A stretch of 64,000 nucleotides of DNA from Bacillota bacterium (GCA_009711615.1 VENI01000002.1:124001-188000), one strand, 5' to 3'. Shown: positions 43,099 through 52,388, counted from the first letter of the stretch. The notes: a model not told the origin generated them from the letters alone. Made by a program: numbers and translations.

Positions 43099-44055
43099 TT
43101 ATTTCTTCCGATTTACAGGGTCTAATTTATTCTCATTAACACTAAGTTGAAAAACATCTGATCGTGAATAGTGACCCATTACATCAAAGTCAAATCGACT
43201 TTCTATTACTTCGTTTAAATTCAAATCAGCGATTATTATATCTTCACAGTCATAAACAGGTTCTTTTACATATTCACCCAGCGGCCCAACAACGGCGCTC
43301 CCTCCTCTACACATTACGTCCGGCGATGATTTTAGTTCATCATAGCAGGCCAAATCCGTCGGATACATCTCCTTAGTAACAAATTGATTACAGGATAATA
43401 CAAAACACCGTCCTTCAAGAGCAATATGACGGATGGTAGATTGCCATACATCCCGTGAATCTGCAGTGGGTGCTAAATAGATTGATACACCTTTATTGTA
43501 CATTGCCATCCTTGCCAATGGCATATAGTTTTCCCAACAAATTAAACCACCCATTGTTCCATACGGAGTATCAACAGTGGTTAATGTGCTTCCGTCACCT
43601 TCGCCCCAAATTAATCTTTCTGATGCAGTAGGTTTTAATTTTCTATGCTTACCTAATAGTTTGCCATTAGGCCCAAAATATAAAGTTGAACAATATAGTG
43701 TACCGCTAGCAAAATTGGGTTCTTTCTCTATAACACCAATAACTAAATATACTTCGTTTTCCCGTGCTGCTTTTCCCAAGGCATTAATAGTCTCGCCAGG
43801 TATTGACACTGCATTTTTCCAGTATCTTAGCCAGTCTTTTCTACCTTTCCCTGACCTACTTCCAACTACTGCTCCAAATGTTAAACCCCGTGGATATGCA
43901 GGTATAAAGGCTTCAGGAAAAAGAATTATTTTTGCGTCTTTATTTGCTGCTTCATTAATTAATAAAAGCGTTTTCTTAACGGTAGCATCACGATCCATTA
44001 TTACAGGTGCTGCTTGAACAACAGCTGCTCGAACCGATTTTTGATAATTTTTCAT
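43099..44055 (-). CDS. Nitrilase (carbon-nitrogen hydrolase)
   Basis: 318 residues. Hydrolyses nitriles to acids or amides to acids. Triad: Glu48 in LFPEAF, Lys in KHRKLKPTASER near 139, and Cys173 in GGLICWENYMPLARM. The IPAYPRGLTFG and ERLIWGEGDGS segments are those of true nitrilases (aliphatic or arylacetonitrile type), not amidases. ATG start after GTGGAGGTATTTT. Near the iorAB/aryl-CoA ligase operon, an arylacetonitrile substrate would feed arylacetate into that pathway (inference; two genes lie between). Confidence 0.9.
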   Translation of the reverse strand: MKNYQKSVRAAVVQAAPVIMDRDATVKKTLLLINEAANKDAKIILFPEAFIPAYPRGLTFGAVVGSRSGKGRKDWLRYWKNAVSIPGETINALGKAARENEVYLVIGVIEKEPNFASGTLYCSTLYFGPNGKLLGKHRKLKPTASERLIWGEGDGSTLTTVDTPYGTMGGLICWENYMPLARMAMYNKGVSIYLAPTADSRDVWQSTIRHIALEGRCFVLSCNQFVTKEMYPTDLACYDELKSSPDVMCRGGSAVVGPLGEYVKEPVYDCEDIIIADLNLNEVIESRFDFDVMGHYSRSDVFQLSVNENKLDPVNRKK

Positions 44056-44149
44056 AAAATACCTCCACTTGTTAAGGATTCAATTACCAGTGTTTAAATT
44101 CTTCTTCAGGAGATATTAAAAATAATATCTCATAATTAAGGAGGGAAAT

Positions 44150-44587
44150 TTGTTGATTGGTACTTATTTAGACAAATACAGAGATACTGGATTATTAGTT
44201 TTAAGAATTGGTTTTGGGTTAATGTTTATGTATCATGGTTTCCCCAAAATAGTTGGTGGAGTAGAAAAATGGGCCGGACTTGGTGGCGCAATGTCCGCTT
44301 TTGGTATTACTTTTCTTCCTGCATTTTGGGGCTTTATGGCAGCTTTCTCTGAATTTTTTGGTGGTTTGTTATTACTATTAGGATTCTTTTTCCGCCCTGC
44401 AAATGTTTTATTAGCAATTACCATGATAGTGGCTGTGGCAATGAAATTCAACGCTGGTGAAGGATTATTTGGGGCATCCCATGCTCTTGAAGCTGGTATT
44501 TTATTTATAAGTTTAATATTTATAGGTCCTGGCGAGTACAGTTTGGATGAAAGGCTTGGAGATGTAAAAAAAATAGCAACATCATAA
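44150..44587 (+). CDS. DoxX-family membrane protein
   Basis: 145 residues, four membrane segments: GLLVLRIGFGLMFMYHGFPK, GFMAAFSEFFGGLLLLLGFF, RPANVLLAITMIVAVAMKF and a last helix ending FIGPGEYSLDERLG. These fit the DoxX/DoxD family; often a subunit of quinone-linked or stress-related complexes. Start TTG at 44150 or 44153 after GGAGGGAAATT. Divergent from the nitrilase gene. Confidence 0.85.
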   Translation: MLIGTYLDKYRDTGLLVLRIGFGLMFMYHGFPKIVGGVEKWAGLGGAMSAFGITFLPAFWGFMAAFSEFFGGLLLLLGFFFRPANVLLAITMIVAVAMKFNAGEGLFGASHALEAGILFISLIFIGPGEYSLDERLGDVKKIATS

Positions 44588-44601
44588 CTATCCATTTAAT
44601 T

Positions 44602-44623
44602 TGGACTCCTGCAAAGGAGTCCA
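44602..44623. terminator. Bidirectional terminator
   Basis: TGGACTCCT-GCAA-AGGAGTCCA between convergent genes. Confidence 0.8.
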
Positions 44624-44624
44624 T

Positions 44625-45422
44625 TTATTCTTCTTGCATTAATCTTTTAATAGGTATTGCCGCACCAGCAATAGTTTCACTACTGTCCTTTGAACGAAGG
44701 CTTGCAAAAACCACTCCCACCACTTCTCCGTTATTATTAAATACTGGGCTACCACTGTTTCCAGGATAAATAGGTGCGTTAATAGTAAATATTTTATCTG
44801 CTCTTCCCTTTACTTTTAAATATTGACCCACATCCCCTTCGGTAACTACATTGTTAAAACCCAGTGGATTACCTACAACTGTAACTTTTTCACCTTGTTT
44901 AACAGGCTTTAATGTATCTATAGGCACTGACGGTAAGTTATTGGCCTGCAGTTTTATCACTGCCAAATCATATTCAGGTTTGCTTGACCAACTCTCTGCT
45001 TTGTACACTTCTCCGTTAGGAAAAGTTATAATTATATTCTTTGCATTCTCTATTACATGGTGATTAGTAACAATTACGCCATCGGTACTAATGTTAAACC
45101 CTGTGCCTGATTTTTGCCTAACAGTTAAGGACAGACCCTCTCCCCCTGCTAATACGCTAACTTCCACCACGGAATCCAGTAGTGAAGAATCTAAATCTTT
45201 CTCTAATTCTAATGACTGATAAACAAGGTCAATTAGTTTTAAATTAATAGGTAACGCATTAAAAGTAAACACTGCCAGAAAAGCTAGCAGTGTTATAAAA
45301 GCAGTAATGCGAGTCAGTACTTTTTTCCGGGCAGCTTTTAGCTGCTCCAACTCATTATCTATGTCATCATTAAAGAGTTCTTCCTCATAATTATCATCAC
45401 GGTATGAATTATCTTTATCCAT
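44625..45422 (-). CDS. Membrane-anchored trypsin-like serine protease
   Basis: 265 residues. Acidic N-terminus facing the cytoplasm, one membrane segment (about 38-57), then an HtrA-like protease domain with His122 (VTNHHVIENA), Asp152 (PEYDLAVIKL) and Ser223 (YPGNSGSPVF). No PDZ domain, so it is shorter than HtrA/DegP; the protease domain lies outside the membrane. ATG start after CAAGGTGATGTAA. It follows the paaK-like gene by 61 bases and could be read through from that operon, but has its own ribosome site and no functional tie. Confidence 0.88.
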   Translation of the reverse strand: MDKDNSYRDDNYEEELFNDDIDNELEQLKAARKKVLTRITAFITLLAFLAVFTFNALPINLKLIDLVYQSLELEKDLDSSLLDSVVEVSVLAGGEGLSLTVRQKSGTGFNISTDGVIVTNHHVIENAKNIIITFPNGEVYKAESWSSKPEYDLAVIKLQANNLPSVPIDTLKPVKQGEKVTVVGNPLGFNNVVTEGDVGQYLKVKGRADKIFTINAPIYPGNSGSPVFNNNGEVVGVVFASLRSKDSSETIAGAAIPIKRLMQEE

Positions 45423-45483
45423 TTACATCACCTTGTATCATCATACCATGAAAAAAATGTCGAGTCTATTAAAATAATCCTAC

Positions 45484-46764
45484 CTACTCCCTGTTGTCAA
45501 ACACTCTTTTACTCTTCTTTTCACTGCGGGGCAGGGTGCCGTAAGGTACTGTTTCTACCTCTGTTAATATACCAATCTTAGATTTTATATTACGCACGCA
45601 GTTATCAGAAACAGTCTGAGGTTGATACCCCTCATCTATTTCCAATCGCAGTGTCATTTTATCTTTACCCTGTTTTCTAGTTAATATCAGTTGGTATTCA
45701 CTACTGACACCCTCGGTATTCTTCAGTACATGATCTATCTGACCAGGGTAAATGTTTACCCCTTTTATCTTAACCATATCATCACTACGCCCCAATATCC
45801 TGCCTATCATTGGGTATTCAGATCCACAGGTACACTTTTCTAGTTTTATTCTTGTAATATCATGGGTGCGGTAGCGTAATAGCGGCAAACCTTCCTTAGT
45901 TAATGTGGTAATAACCAGTTCTCCCTGCTCACCTGGAGAAAGTTGTTCTTTAGTAACTGGATCGATAATTTCAAAAAGCAGTTGATCACACCAATAATGC
46001 AGTCCGTTATGTTGCGGGCAGTCGATGGCTATTCCTGGACCATAGATTTCGGTTAAACCATATATATCAAAAGTCTCAATATCTAGGTTTTCTTCTATGC
46101 GGGCTCGCATTTTATCACCCCATCGTTCAGAACCAAATATACCCAAACGCAAGGCCATACTCTCTTTTATTCCTCTTTTTAATATTTCTTCCGAGAGCAA
46201 CAGGCCATAAGATGATGTACCAATTAAAACTGTACTCTTAAGATCGGACATCATCTCCAGTTGCTTCACAGTATTTCCAGGACCGGTTGGCACAGCCATT
46301 GCACCTAGTTTTTCCACCCCGGCTTGAAAACCAATACCTGCAGTCCAAAGTCCGTAGCCCGGTGTTACCTGCACCCTGTCAGTGTTGGTAACTCCTACAG
46401 TAGTCAGACAACGACGCATCATTTCGGCCCACATTTGAACGTCATTGCGGGTATAGGGTATGATAACAGGCTTGCCTGTGGTTCCCGAAGAGGAATGTAT
46501 ACGCACCACTTTTTCTTCAGATACTGCCATCATTCCCATTGGATAAGTACGTCGCAATTCGTCTTTAGTAGTAAAGGGTACTTGGGCTAAATCTTTCATG
46601 GTGCATATGTCGGCTGGTTTTATTCCAGCCTGATCTAACTTTTGTCGGTAATATGGAGAATTATTGTAAAGATTTTCAATCATTACCTTTAGTTGTTCTT
46701 GTTGCCGGTTTAATATATCACTGAAATCAAAGCTTTCTGTCAGTTCAGAGTTGGCGATTGCCAC
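45484..46764 (-). CDS. Phenylacetate-CoA ligase-like enzyme
   Basis: 426 residues of the adenylate-forming family. Activates arylacetates (phenylacetate or indoleacetate) with ATP and CoA. Motifs: VRIHSSSGTTGKPVIIPYT (phosphate loop near 90-108), YGLTEIYGPGIAIDC, LPLLRYRTHDIT and the C-terminal GRSDDMVKIKGVNIYPGQID. The family is PaaK. GTG start after GGAGGTGAACTAAT, overlapping the iorB end within a base or two. Last aromatic gene of the operon with iorAB. PaaK-type ligases beside iorAB often turn IOR products back to free acids to gain ATP, or activate acids for the reverse reaction. Confidence 0.9.
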   Translation of the reverse strand: MAIANSELTESFDFSDILNRQQEQLKVMIENLYNNSPYYRQKLDQAGIKPADICTMKDLAQVPFTTKDELRRTYPMGMMAVSEEKVVRIHSSSGTTGKPVIIPYTRNDVQMWAEMMRRCLTTVGVTNTDRVQVTPGYGLWTAGIGFQAGVEKLGAMAVPTGPGNTVKQLEMMSDLKSTVLIGTSSYGLLLSEEILKRGIKESMALRLGIFGSERWGDKMRARIEENLDIETFDIYGLTEIYGPGIAIDCPQHNGLHYWCDQLLFEIIDPVTKEQLSPGEQGELVITTLTKEGLPLLRYRTHDITRIKLEKCTCGSEYPMIGRILGRSDDMVKIKGVNIYPGQIDHVLKNTEGVSSEYQLILTRKQGKDKMTLRLEIDEGYQPQTVSDNCVRNIKSKIGILTEVETVPYGTLPRSEKKSKRVFDNRE

Positions 46765-46765
46765 A

Positions 46766-47356
46766 TTAGTTCACCTCCACAGCCTCGAAACCTAGCTCAA
46801 AGGCTTTAATGTTTATTTCTTTAAACTTCTCAGGCACTGCCCTTAACACAATTTCCAAAAGATGCTCCTTGTCATAAGGTAGTACATTTAACGCCGCCAA
46901 TGCTCCTAGCATTACAATGTTAACTGCCTTGTGAGTACCTGCTTGTTTGGCCAGTGCCGTAGCATCAAATAAGTATAAATTATTGGTATTTTCTTTTAGA
47001 TAACCAATCAATTGATCCCTATGATACTGTGAAACACCCAGAGTAGTTGATACAGGCACAATTGATGATTGATTGGCTACCACCACAGCATTTTTATTGA
47101 TTTTGGGCAAGCCTCGAACAGTTTCGGCCAGTTCGAATCCCAGCAGCACATCACCCATACCATTAGGTATTAATGCACTGTATAGATTGTCACCCATGCG
47201 AACCTGGCTCATCACAACACCTTCTCTTTGGGCCATGCCAATTGCCTCGGAAGTGCGTACATCAAGGCCATAATGCATCGCTGCCTGGGCTAGAATACGG
47301 GAAGCAAGCACATTACCCTGTCCTCCAACACCAGTGATTACAACATTAAAACTCAT
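46766..47356 (-). CDS. iorB: Indolepyruvate ferredoxin oxidoreductase, beta subunit
   Basis: 196 residues. Gamma-domain subunit of IOR that binds CoA and helps interconvert aryl pyruvates and arylacetyl-CoA with ferredoxin. Signature FNVVITGVGGQGNVLASRIL at the start, SEAIGMAQREGVVMSQVRMG, and LLGFELAETVRGLPKI. ATG at 47356 after GGAGGTGCGATAACG, two bases after the iorA stop; the longer ORF runs into iorA and is rejected. Confidence 0.93.
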   Translation of the reverse strand: MSFNVVITGVGGQGNVLASRILAQAAMHYGLDVRTSEAIGMAQREGVVMSQVRMGDNLYSALIPNGMGDVLLGFELAETVRGLPKINKNAVVVANQSSIVPVSTTLGVSQYHRDQLIGYLKENTNNLYLFDATALAKQAGTHKAVNIVMLGALAALNVLPYDKEHLLEIVLRAVPEKFKEINIKAFELGFEAVEVN

Positions 47357-47358
47357 CG

Positions 47359-49146
47359 TTATCGCACCTCCTGAATGGCCCCATTGGGGCAGACTTGGGC
47401 ACATAGGTTACACCCAGTGCAGCTTTCATTGATAACGTATTCATCCTTCTGCTTGCTGATAGCCGGACAACCTAGTTCGTTAATACATATCTCACAGCCT
47501 ATACAATCATCCGGATTTATATAAAGATCTTTTAATCGCTTTTTGGTTAATGAAATACATTCCCGGCGCATCACCACAACAGCTGGCCCTTTAAAATCAA
47601 TTGCTGCTTTTGCTTCATTAATAGCTGTTTTTAAGTCGTACGGGTCTACTACTTTTACCATTTCCACCCCACATGCCGATGCCATATTGGCAATATCTAG
47701 ACTTTTAGTAGGTTCTCCCTTTGCTGTCACTTCCATTCCTGGGTGGGGTTGGTGACCAGTCATAGCAGTGGTACGGTTGTCCAATACAACCAGTGTAATG
47801 TCTGCCTTGTTGTATACGGCGTTTATTAGTCCAGGGATACCGGTGTGAAAAAATGTTGAATCACCTAAAAATGACAATTGCTTGCGTTTTGGTTCCACCC
47901 GGTTTAAACCGCTGGCTATGGTAACGCTTGCCCCCATGCAAAGGCAAGTATCAACAGCATTTAACGGTTGCATGTTGCCCAAAGTATAGCAGCCAATGTC
48001 TCCGGTAAATACCGCATCCTTCCCAGCAGCTTCTTTGAAAGCATAAAATGATGCCCGGTGAGGACATCCAGCACACAATACCGGCGGACGCACAGGCAAC
48101 GGGGGCAGTTCAGACTGTTCCGGAGTAGATATTGATATTCCCATGAAACTAGTCAACGCGTCCATCACTTTATTTACATTTAATTCCCCTTCTCTGGCAA
48201 TGAAGTTCCCTTCCTTACCTTTAATATCCACAGATATTTTTTGTTTCCATGCCAGTTTAATTAACTGATCTTCAACCACAGGCTCCTGTTCTTCTACTAC
48301 AAGTACACGTTTGTGCTGTTGTAAAAAGTCTGCAGCTAATTTACTGGGTAGCGGATACGGTGTACCTATTTTTAATATAGATGCTTTAACATTTAAAATA
48401 TCCAAAGCTTCTTTTACATAGTTATAAGAAACACCTGAAGTCACTATCCCAATTTCTCCCTGTACATTTTCCACCTTGTTAAAGGGCAAGCTTATAAACA
48501 ATTCTTCTGCAACCAGCTGTTGCTGATTTAACCATCGGTGCTGCTTTACTGCTAAACTGGGAAAAATAACCCATCTTGGATCTTTATTAAAGCCCTCCGG
48601 CAAAGTATCGCTCTGGCGCTCTCCCATTTCAACATCCTGGCACACATGACAGGTGCGGGTGGTGGGACGTAGTATTACAGGCAAACCCAACTTTTCGGAA
48701 ATATCAAAGGCTGCTACCGTCATCTCCTTGGCTTCTCTGGGGTCTGCCGGGTCAAGCACCGGTATTTTGGCAAATTGAGCAAACTTTCTGGTGTCCTGTT
48801 CATTTTGTGAACTATGTGGTCCGGGGTCATCGGCCACTGCTAGCACCAAACCTCCCTTAACCCCAATATAGGCCAACGTCATAAGTGGGTCTGCAGCCAC
48901 ATTAAGTCCCACTTGTTTCATAGTGACCATTGATCTGGCCCCAGCATATGAAGCACCGGCAGCCACTTCTAATGCTACTTTTTCATTAACTGACCATTCA
49001 GCATAAAAATCATGCTTTTTAGCTAACTCGGCCAGGGTACTAAATATTTCAGAAGAAGGTGTTCCGGGGTAAGCTGCTGCAACCTGTACCCCCGCTTCCA
49101 CTGCCCCATGGGCAATGGCTTCATTTCCCATTAAAAGTTTTTTCAT
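47359..49146 (-). CDS. iorA: Indolepyruvate ferredoxin oxidoreductase, alpha subunit
   Basis: 595 residues. TPP and 2[4Fe-4S] subunit. N-terminal pyrimidine domain MGNEAIAHGAVEAGVQVAAA, AYPGTPSSEIF, the TPP domain GDIGCYTLGNMQPLNAVDTC and FLGDSTFFHTGIPGLINA, then C-terminal ferredoxin with CIGCEICINELGCP and CTGCNLCAQVCPNG. Complete for the family. ATG at 49146 after GGAGGCAATAAAT. It follows ecfT by 20 bases, which ties aromatic 2-oxoacid metabolism to a transporter in one transcript. Substrate range indole-, phenyl- and hydroxyphenylpyruvate by family. Confidence 0.94.
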   Translation of the reverse strand: MKKLLMGNEAIAHGAVEAGVQVAAAYPGTPSSEIFSTLAELAKKHDFYAEWSVNEKVALEVAAGASYAGARSMVTMKQVGLNVAADPLMTLAYIGVKGGLVLAVADDPGPHSSQNEQDTRKFAQFAKIPVLDPADPREAKEMTVAAFDISEKLGLPVILRPTTRTCHVCQDVEMGERQSDTLPEGFNKDPRWVIFPSLAVKQHRWLNQQQLVAEELFISLPFNKVENVQGEIGIVTSGVSYNYVKEALDILNVKASILKIGTPYPLPSKLAADFLQQHKRVLVVEEQEPVVEDQLIKLAWKQKISVDIKGKEGNFIAREGELNVNKVMDALTSFMGISISTPEQSELPPLPVRPPVLCAGCPHRASFYAFKEAAGKDAVFTGDIGCYTLGNMQPLNAVDTCLCMGASVTIASGLNRVEPKRKQLSFLGDSTFFHTGIPGLINAVYNKADITLVVLDNRTTAMTGHQPHPGMEVTAKGEPTKSLDIANMASACGVEMVKVVDPYDLKTAINEAKAAIDFKGPAVVVMRRECISLTKKRLKDLYINPDDCIGCEICINELGCPAISKQKDEYVINESCTGCNLCAQVCPNGAIQEVR

Positions 49147-49166
49147 ATTTATTGCCTCCAAACTCT

Positions 49167-49961
49167 TTAAACTCCCATTCCTTGTATTCTGATAATAATG
49201 GAAACAAGCACTGCTAACGATGCTACAAACATAGCAATATAATCTATCTTAGATGTTTTTTGCTCTTCAAAGCAAGTTCTAATCCCACTTCCATAGCCTC
49301 GGGTTTCCATGGCCATGGCCAGTCTTTCTGCTTTCTGCAGAGATACCAGCACCATCGGAACTGCCACCGATGCATAAGCTTTTAATTTTACCATCGGACT
49401 GCCACCATCCACCCGACATCCTCTGCATGCCTGTGCTTCCCTGACCTGCTTTATCTCTGTTAAAAATGTGGGTACAAACCGTAGAGAGGTCATAAACATA
49501 AACACATAATCATAAGGAAGTTTTAATTTTTCGGTAAGGGATAAAACAATATCTTTAAACTGGGTGGTAGATAAAAACAAAATAAAACTAAGTACCATTG
49601 CAGCCATTCTCATTCCCATGGATGCCCCCAATGTAACTGCACCCACCGTTACCGGCAGATGTTCTCCCGGTAGCAAGTAAAATAAAACGATACCTTGCTG
49701 ATAAAAAAGTACCTGCATCACTACTAATACCATAGTAAAAATAATTATTCCTTTTAATGCAGGTAAAATTTTATTTAATATACCAGCAATTGCTGCCATC
49801 GTTATAACAAATGCTACCAGTGCCAACAAATAATAACCACTGCTGAAAATTAGTGCCACAGTCATCACTGCCACCATCCAAACCATCTTAGCCAGAGGGG
49901 TCAGCCTGTGTATTATTGAACTTCCTGCAGAATAATCAACCACAGAGGCCAATATTTTCAC
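49167..49961 (-). CDS. ECF transporter transmembrane protein EcfT
   Basis: 264 residues, about five or six membrane segments. Couples the ATPases to the substrate-binding S component. Family coupling motifs are visible: EAQACRGCRVDGG near 155-167 and METRGYGSG near 195-203 in place of the usual two ARG motifs. The start is a GTG at 49961 or a TTG at 49952; GGGGTG is better spaced from the TTG. It overlaps the second ATPase gene by 26 bases (or 17). Confidence 0.9.
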   Translation of the reverse strand: MKILASVVDYSAGSSIIHRLTPLAKMVWMVAVMTVALIFSSGYYLLALVAFVITMAAIAGILNKILPALKGIIIFTMVLVVMQVLFYQQGIVLFYLLPGEHLPVTVGAVTLGASMGMRMAAMVLSFILFLSTTQFKDIVLSLTEKLKLPYDYVFMFMTSLRFVPTFLTEIKQVREAQACRGCRVDGGSPMVKLKAYASVAVPMVLVSLQKAERLAMAMETRGYGSGIRTCFEEQKTSKIDYIAMFVASLAVLVSIIIRIQGMGV

Positions 49962-50793
49962 CCCTATCTAATATTTTCAGGGCCTGATAAACCTCTTTCA
50001 CGGTTAATAAATTCTCTGATATGCCCAAGTCCTGCAGTTCATCTGCCAACCGTACTACCGGCGGCAGTTCTAACAGGGTTTTACTCAACAATTCCGGTTG
50101 AGTAAATACATTTCTCACACAATCATCAACTAATACTTCACCCTGGCATAATGCTATCACCCTCTTAGCGAATTCTGCCACCAATGTCATGTCGTGGGTA
50201 ATAAAGATTATTGTGTGACCTTTGGAATTAAGTTCATTAATCATCTCCATAATCCGCATGCTTTCCCGATAATCTTGTCCAGTGGTTGGTTCATCCAACA
50301 CTATCACTTCCGGTTTAATTGCTAGCACCGATGCCAGTGCCACCCGCTGGCGCTGCCCCCTACTTAGGTCATAGGGGTATGCCTGGCGGTAATCCTGTAA
50401 TCCCACCGCATTCAAAGCTTCATTAACCCGGTTGTTAATCTCTTCAGTGGGCAGGCCCAGATTCTTCAAACCGAAAATCACTTCTTTTTCTACACTATCA
50501 TGAAATATTTGATGGTCAGGGTTTTGAAATACAAACCCCACCAATTTTGCCAGTTCTGAAACTTTACTGTGGGTGGCATCTATGTTCCCCACCATTACTC
50601 GACCTGATGAAGCTTTAAGCAGGCCGTTAAAATGTTTTGCCAGTGTTGTTTTACCAGCACCATTTTGTCCTACCAAGGCCACAAATTCTCCAGCATCTAT
50701 AGTCAAGCTAATGCCTTTTAGAACATTTTCACTTTCACTGGTTTGATAATGGTAATGCAAGTTTTCCACTGTTATGGCTGTTTTGCTGCTCAT
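49936..50793 (-). CDS. ECF transporter ATPase, second subunit
   Basis: 285 residues. ABC ATPase: Walker A LVGQNGAGKTTLAKHFN near 41-57, Q loop FQNPDHQIF, signature LSRGQRQRVALASVLA, Walker B VIVLDEPTTGQD, switch His in FITHDM. The LSRGQ signature (with Arg for Gly) is an asymmetry typical of paired ECF ATPases. It overlaps ecfT downstream and the first ATPase upstream by 4 bases. Confidence 0.92.
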   Translation of the reverse strand: MSSKTAITVENLHYHYQTSESENVLKGISLTIDAGEFVALVGQNGAGKTTLAKHFNGLLKASSGRVMVGNIDATHSKVSELAKLVGFVFQNPDHQIFHDSVEKEVIFGLKNLGLPTEEINNRVNEALNAVGLQDYRQAYPYDLSRGQRQRVALASVLAIKPEVIVLDEPTTGQDYRESMRIMEMINELNSKGHTIIFITHDMTLVAEFAKRVIALCQGEVLVDDCVRNVFTQPELLSKTLLELPPVVRLADELQDLGISENLLTVKEVYQALKILDRGENIGLCG

Positions 50794-51635
50794 TTAAAAG
50801 TCCCCCTGAATCTTTCCCGAATAAAAGATGCACCTTCTGGTACAGTTAATGGTAATATATCTGTTTCTCCAGTTAGCAAACAGGCAAGTTCCGTTACCTG
50901 AGGTACCTGCACACCAATTTTGTAGAGTTCTTCCCGGCGAGAAAAAATGCGTTCCGGTGTTCCTTCCATGGCAATTTCACCTTGTTCCAAAACCACGATT
51001 CTGTCAGCATAACGGGCTAAAAGTTCTGTTTTCTGCTCTATCATTACAACGGTTATCCCTTCCTGCTTATTTAAATACCTTAACACTTGAAATATTTCTT
51101 TACTACCCATGGGATCAAGTTCTGAGGTAGGTTCATCTAAAATTAATACTTCCGGTTGCATGGCCAGAACTGCCGCAATAGCCAACCTTTGTTTCTGGCC
51201 ACCAGAAAGGGAGTTAGTGGGGCTGTGCCGTAGATGAGCAATACCAGTGACTTCTAACGCTTTGTCCATCCTCTGTTTCATATTTTCGGGCGGTATACCC
51301 ATATTTTCCAGTCCGAAGATCAGCTCCTGCTCTACTTCCATTGAAACTATTTGTCCTTCGGGATCATCAAACACACTACCCACTGTTCTGGCAATGGTAG
51401 CAATGGAACTATTGTTAATCGATTCATCCTTTAATTTAATCAGGCCATGCATCAAACCTCTTTGAAAATGGGGAATAATACCGTTTAAACATTTAGCTAA
51501 CGTGCTTTTACCGGCCCCAGTAGGACCGGTAATACCTAAGAACTCTCCTTTAAAAACACTCAAATTGATATCTCTTAATGCCGGTGCATTTTCACTTCTA
51601 TAGTTAAAAGTAAAGTTTTCTATATTGTACATCAT
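50790..51635 (-). CDS. ECF transporter ATPase, first subunit
   Basis: 281 residues. Walker A ITGPTGAGKSTLAKCLNG near 34-51, FDDPEGQIVSMEVEQE Q-loop region, signature LSGGQKQRLAIAAVLAM, Walker B VLILDEPTSELDP, and the switch region with VVMIEQKTELLARYAD, where Gln replaces the usual switch His; catalysis may therefore rely on the partner ATPase (inference). It starts one base after the S-component stop. Confidence 0.92.
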   Translation of the reverse strand: MMYNIENFTFNYRSENAPALRDINLSVFKGEFLGITGPTGAGKSTLAKCLNGIIPHFQRGLMHGLIKLKDESINNSSIATIARTVGSVFDDPEGQIVSMEVEQELIFGLENMGIPPENMKQRMDKALEVTGIAHLRHSPTNSLSGGQKQRLAIAAVLAMQPEVLILDEPTSELDPMGSKEIFQVLRYLNKQEGITVVMIEQKTELLARYADRIVVLEQGEIAMEGTPERIFSRREELYKIGVQVPQVTELACLLTGETDILPLTVPEGASFIRERFRGTFK

Positions 51636-51636
51636 T

Positions 51637-52203
51637 TTAAAACCTCATAAACTTTTTAACTGGAGCGTATAGTGCTTGAGACATAATAGCATTTATTAAC
51701 GCCACAGGAACTACTACGCCAATAAATGTTGCCTGCATTGCTTCCAACGGTAACTTTAAAGCCACCTGAAAGTTTATTACTACATATAATGCGCCGCTAA
51801 CTAAAGTTCCGATTAATGTGGCAAATATCGGCTTAAAGGTATATTTTTTAAAGGCAATTTCCGGCAGGTATCTTACCACTAGCAAACAGGCCAACGCCCC
51901 GGCAGGTTCGGTAACCAGATTCAATGCCGGAATAGGAGACTTAGAAAATATCATGCTTACTGCACCGGCCACTATGCCAATGCCAATCGCACCTGAGAAT
52001 TTAGGGCGCATTAGTATAATGGATAGACAATACATGGCGATTACAAAGTTAGGGGTAATTCCCATAATATTTGGTGAGAACATGCGCAACACTGCGCCAA
52101 TGGCAATAAGAATTGCCACAACGGATACTGCTTTGGTACGACTGACGGGTACTTCTGTAGCCAAACTATGGTTTGGGGTTTGAATTGTGTTTTCTGTTTT
52201 CAT
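51637..52203 (-). CDS. trpP: TrpP-type tryptophan transporter S component
   Basis: 188 residues, five to six membrane segments. Resembles Bacillus TrpP and other ECF S components: AILIAIGAVLRMFSPNIMGI, PNFVIAMYCLSIILMRPKF, PALNLVTEPAGALACLLVV and FVGVVVPVALINAIM-like C-terminal region. The S component gives substrate specificity, so the whole ECF set is predicted to import tryptophan. It is the first gene of the operon behind the triplet-rich attenuator, which supports the assignment. ATG after GGAGATATTAATT. Confidence 0.8.
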   Translation of the reverse strand: MKTENTIQTPNHSLATEVPVSRTKAVSVVAILIAIGAVLRMFSPNIMGITPNFVIAMYCLSIILMRPKFSGAIGIGIVAGAVSMIFSKSPIPALNLVTEPAGALACLLVVRYLPEIAFKKYTFKPIFATLIGTLVSGALYVVINFQVALKLPLEAMQATFIGVVVPVALINAIMSQALYAPVKKFMRF

Positions 52204-52256
52204 AATTAATATCTCCTCTCAGCTAATCATTCTTTCTAGTCTAATTTTCTTAATAA

Positions 52257-52287
52257 CGCAAAAAAGCCAGACGCAGTTGCGCCTGGC
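52257..52287 (-). terminator. Attenuator terminator before trpP
   Basis: GCCAGGCGCA and TGCGTCTGGC (one G-U) followed by TTTTTT. It lies between promoter and first gene. Confidence 0.85.
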
Positions 52288-52388
52288 ATGAGTAACTCTG
52301 TCAAATACTAACTCCGCTCGGCTCTAACCTGCACTAAACTCAACTATACTCACCTCTCATATTCAGTTTTAAAAAACTCACTCAACTC
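52285..52388 (-). promoter_or_regulatory. TRAP-type triplet region and antiterminator of the trpP operon
   Basis: Minus strand 52358-52308 reads GAG-AGGU-GAG-UA-UAG-UU-GAG-UU-UAG-UG-CAG-GU-UAG-AGCC-GAG-CG-GAG-U-UAG. Three more GAG lie at 52388-52377. GGUGAGUA (52354-52347) can pair with UACUCAUGCC (52294-52285), which removes the 5' strand of the terminator. Bound TRAP would cover the first partner and favour termination. Confidence 0.75.
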
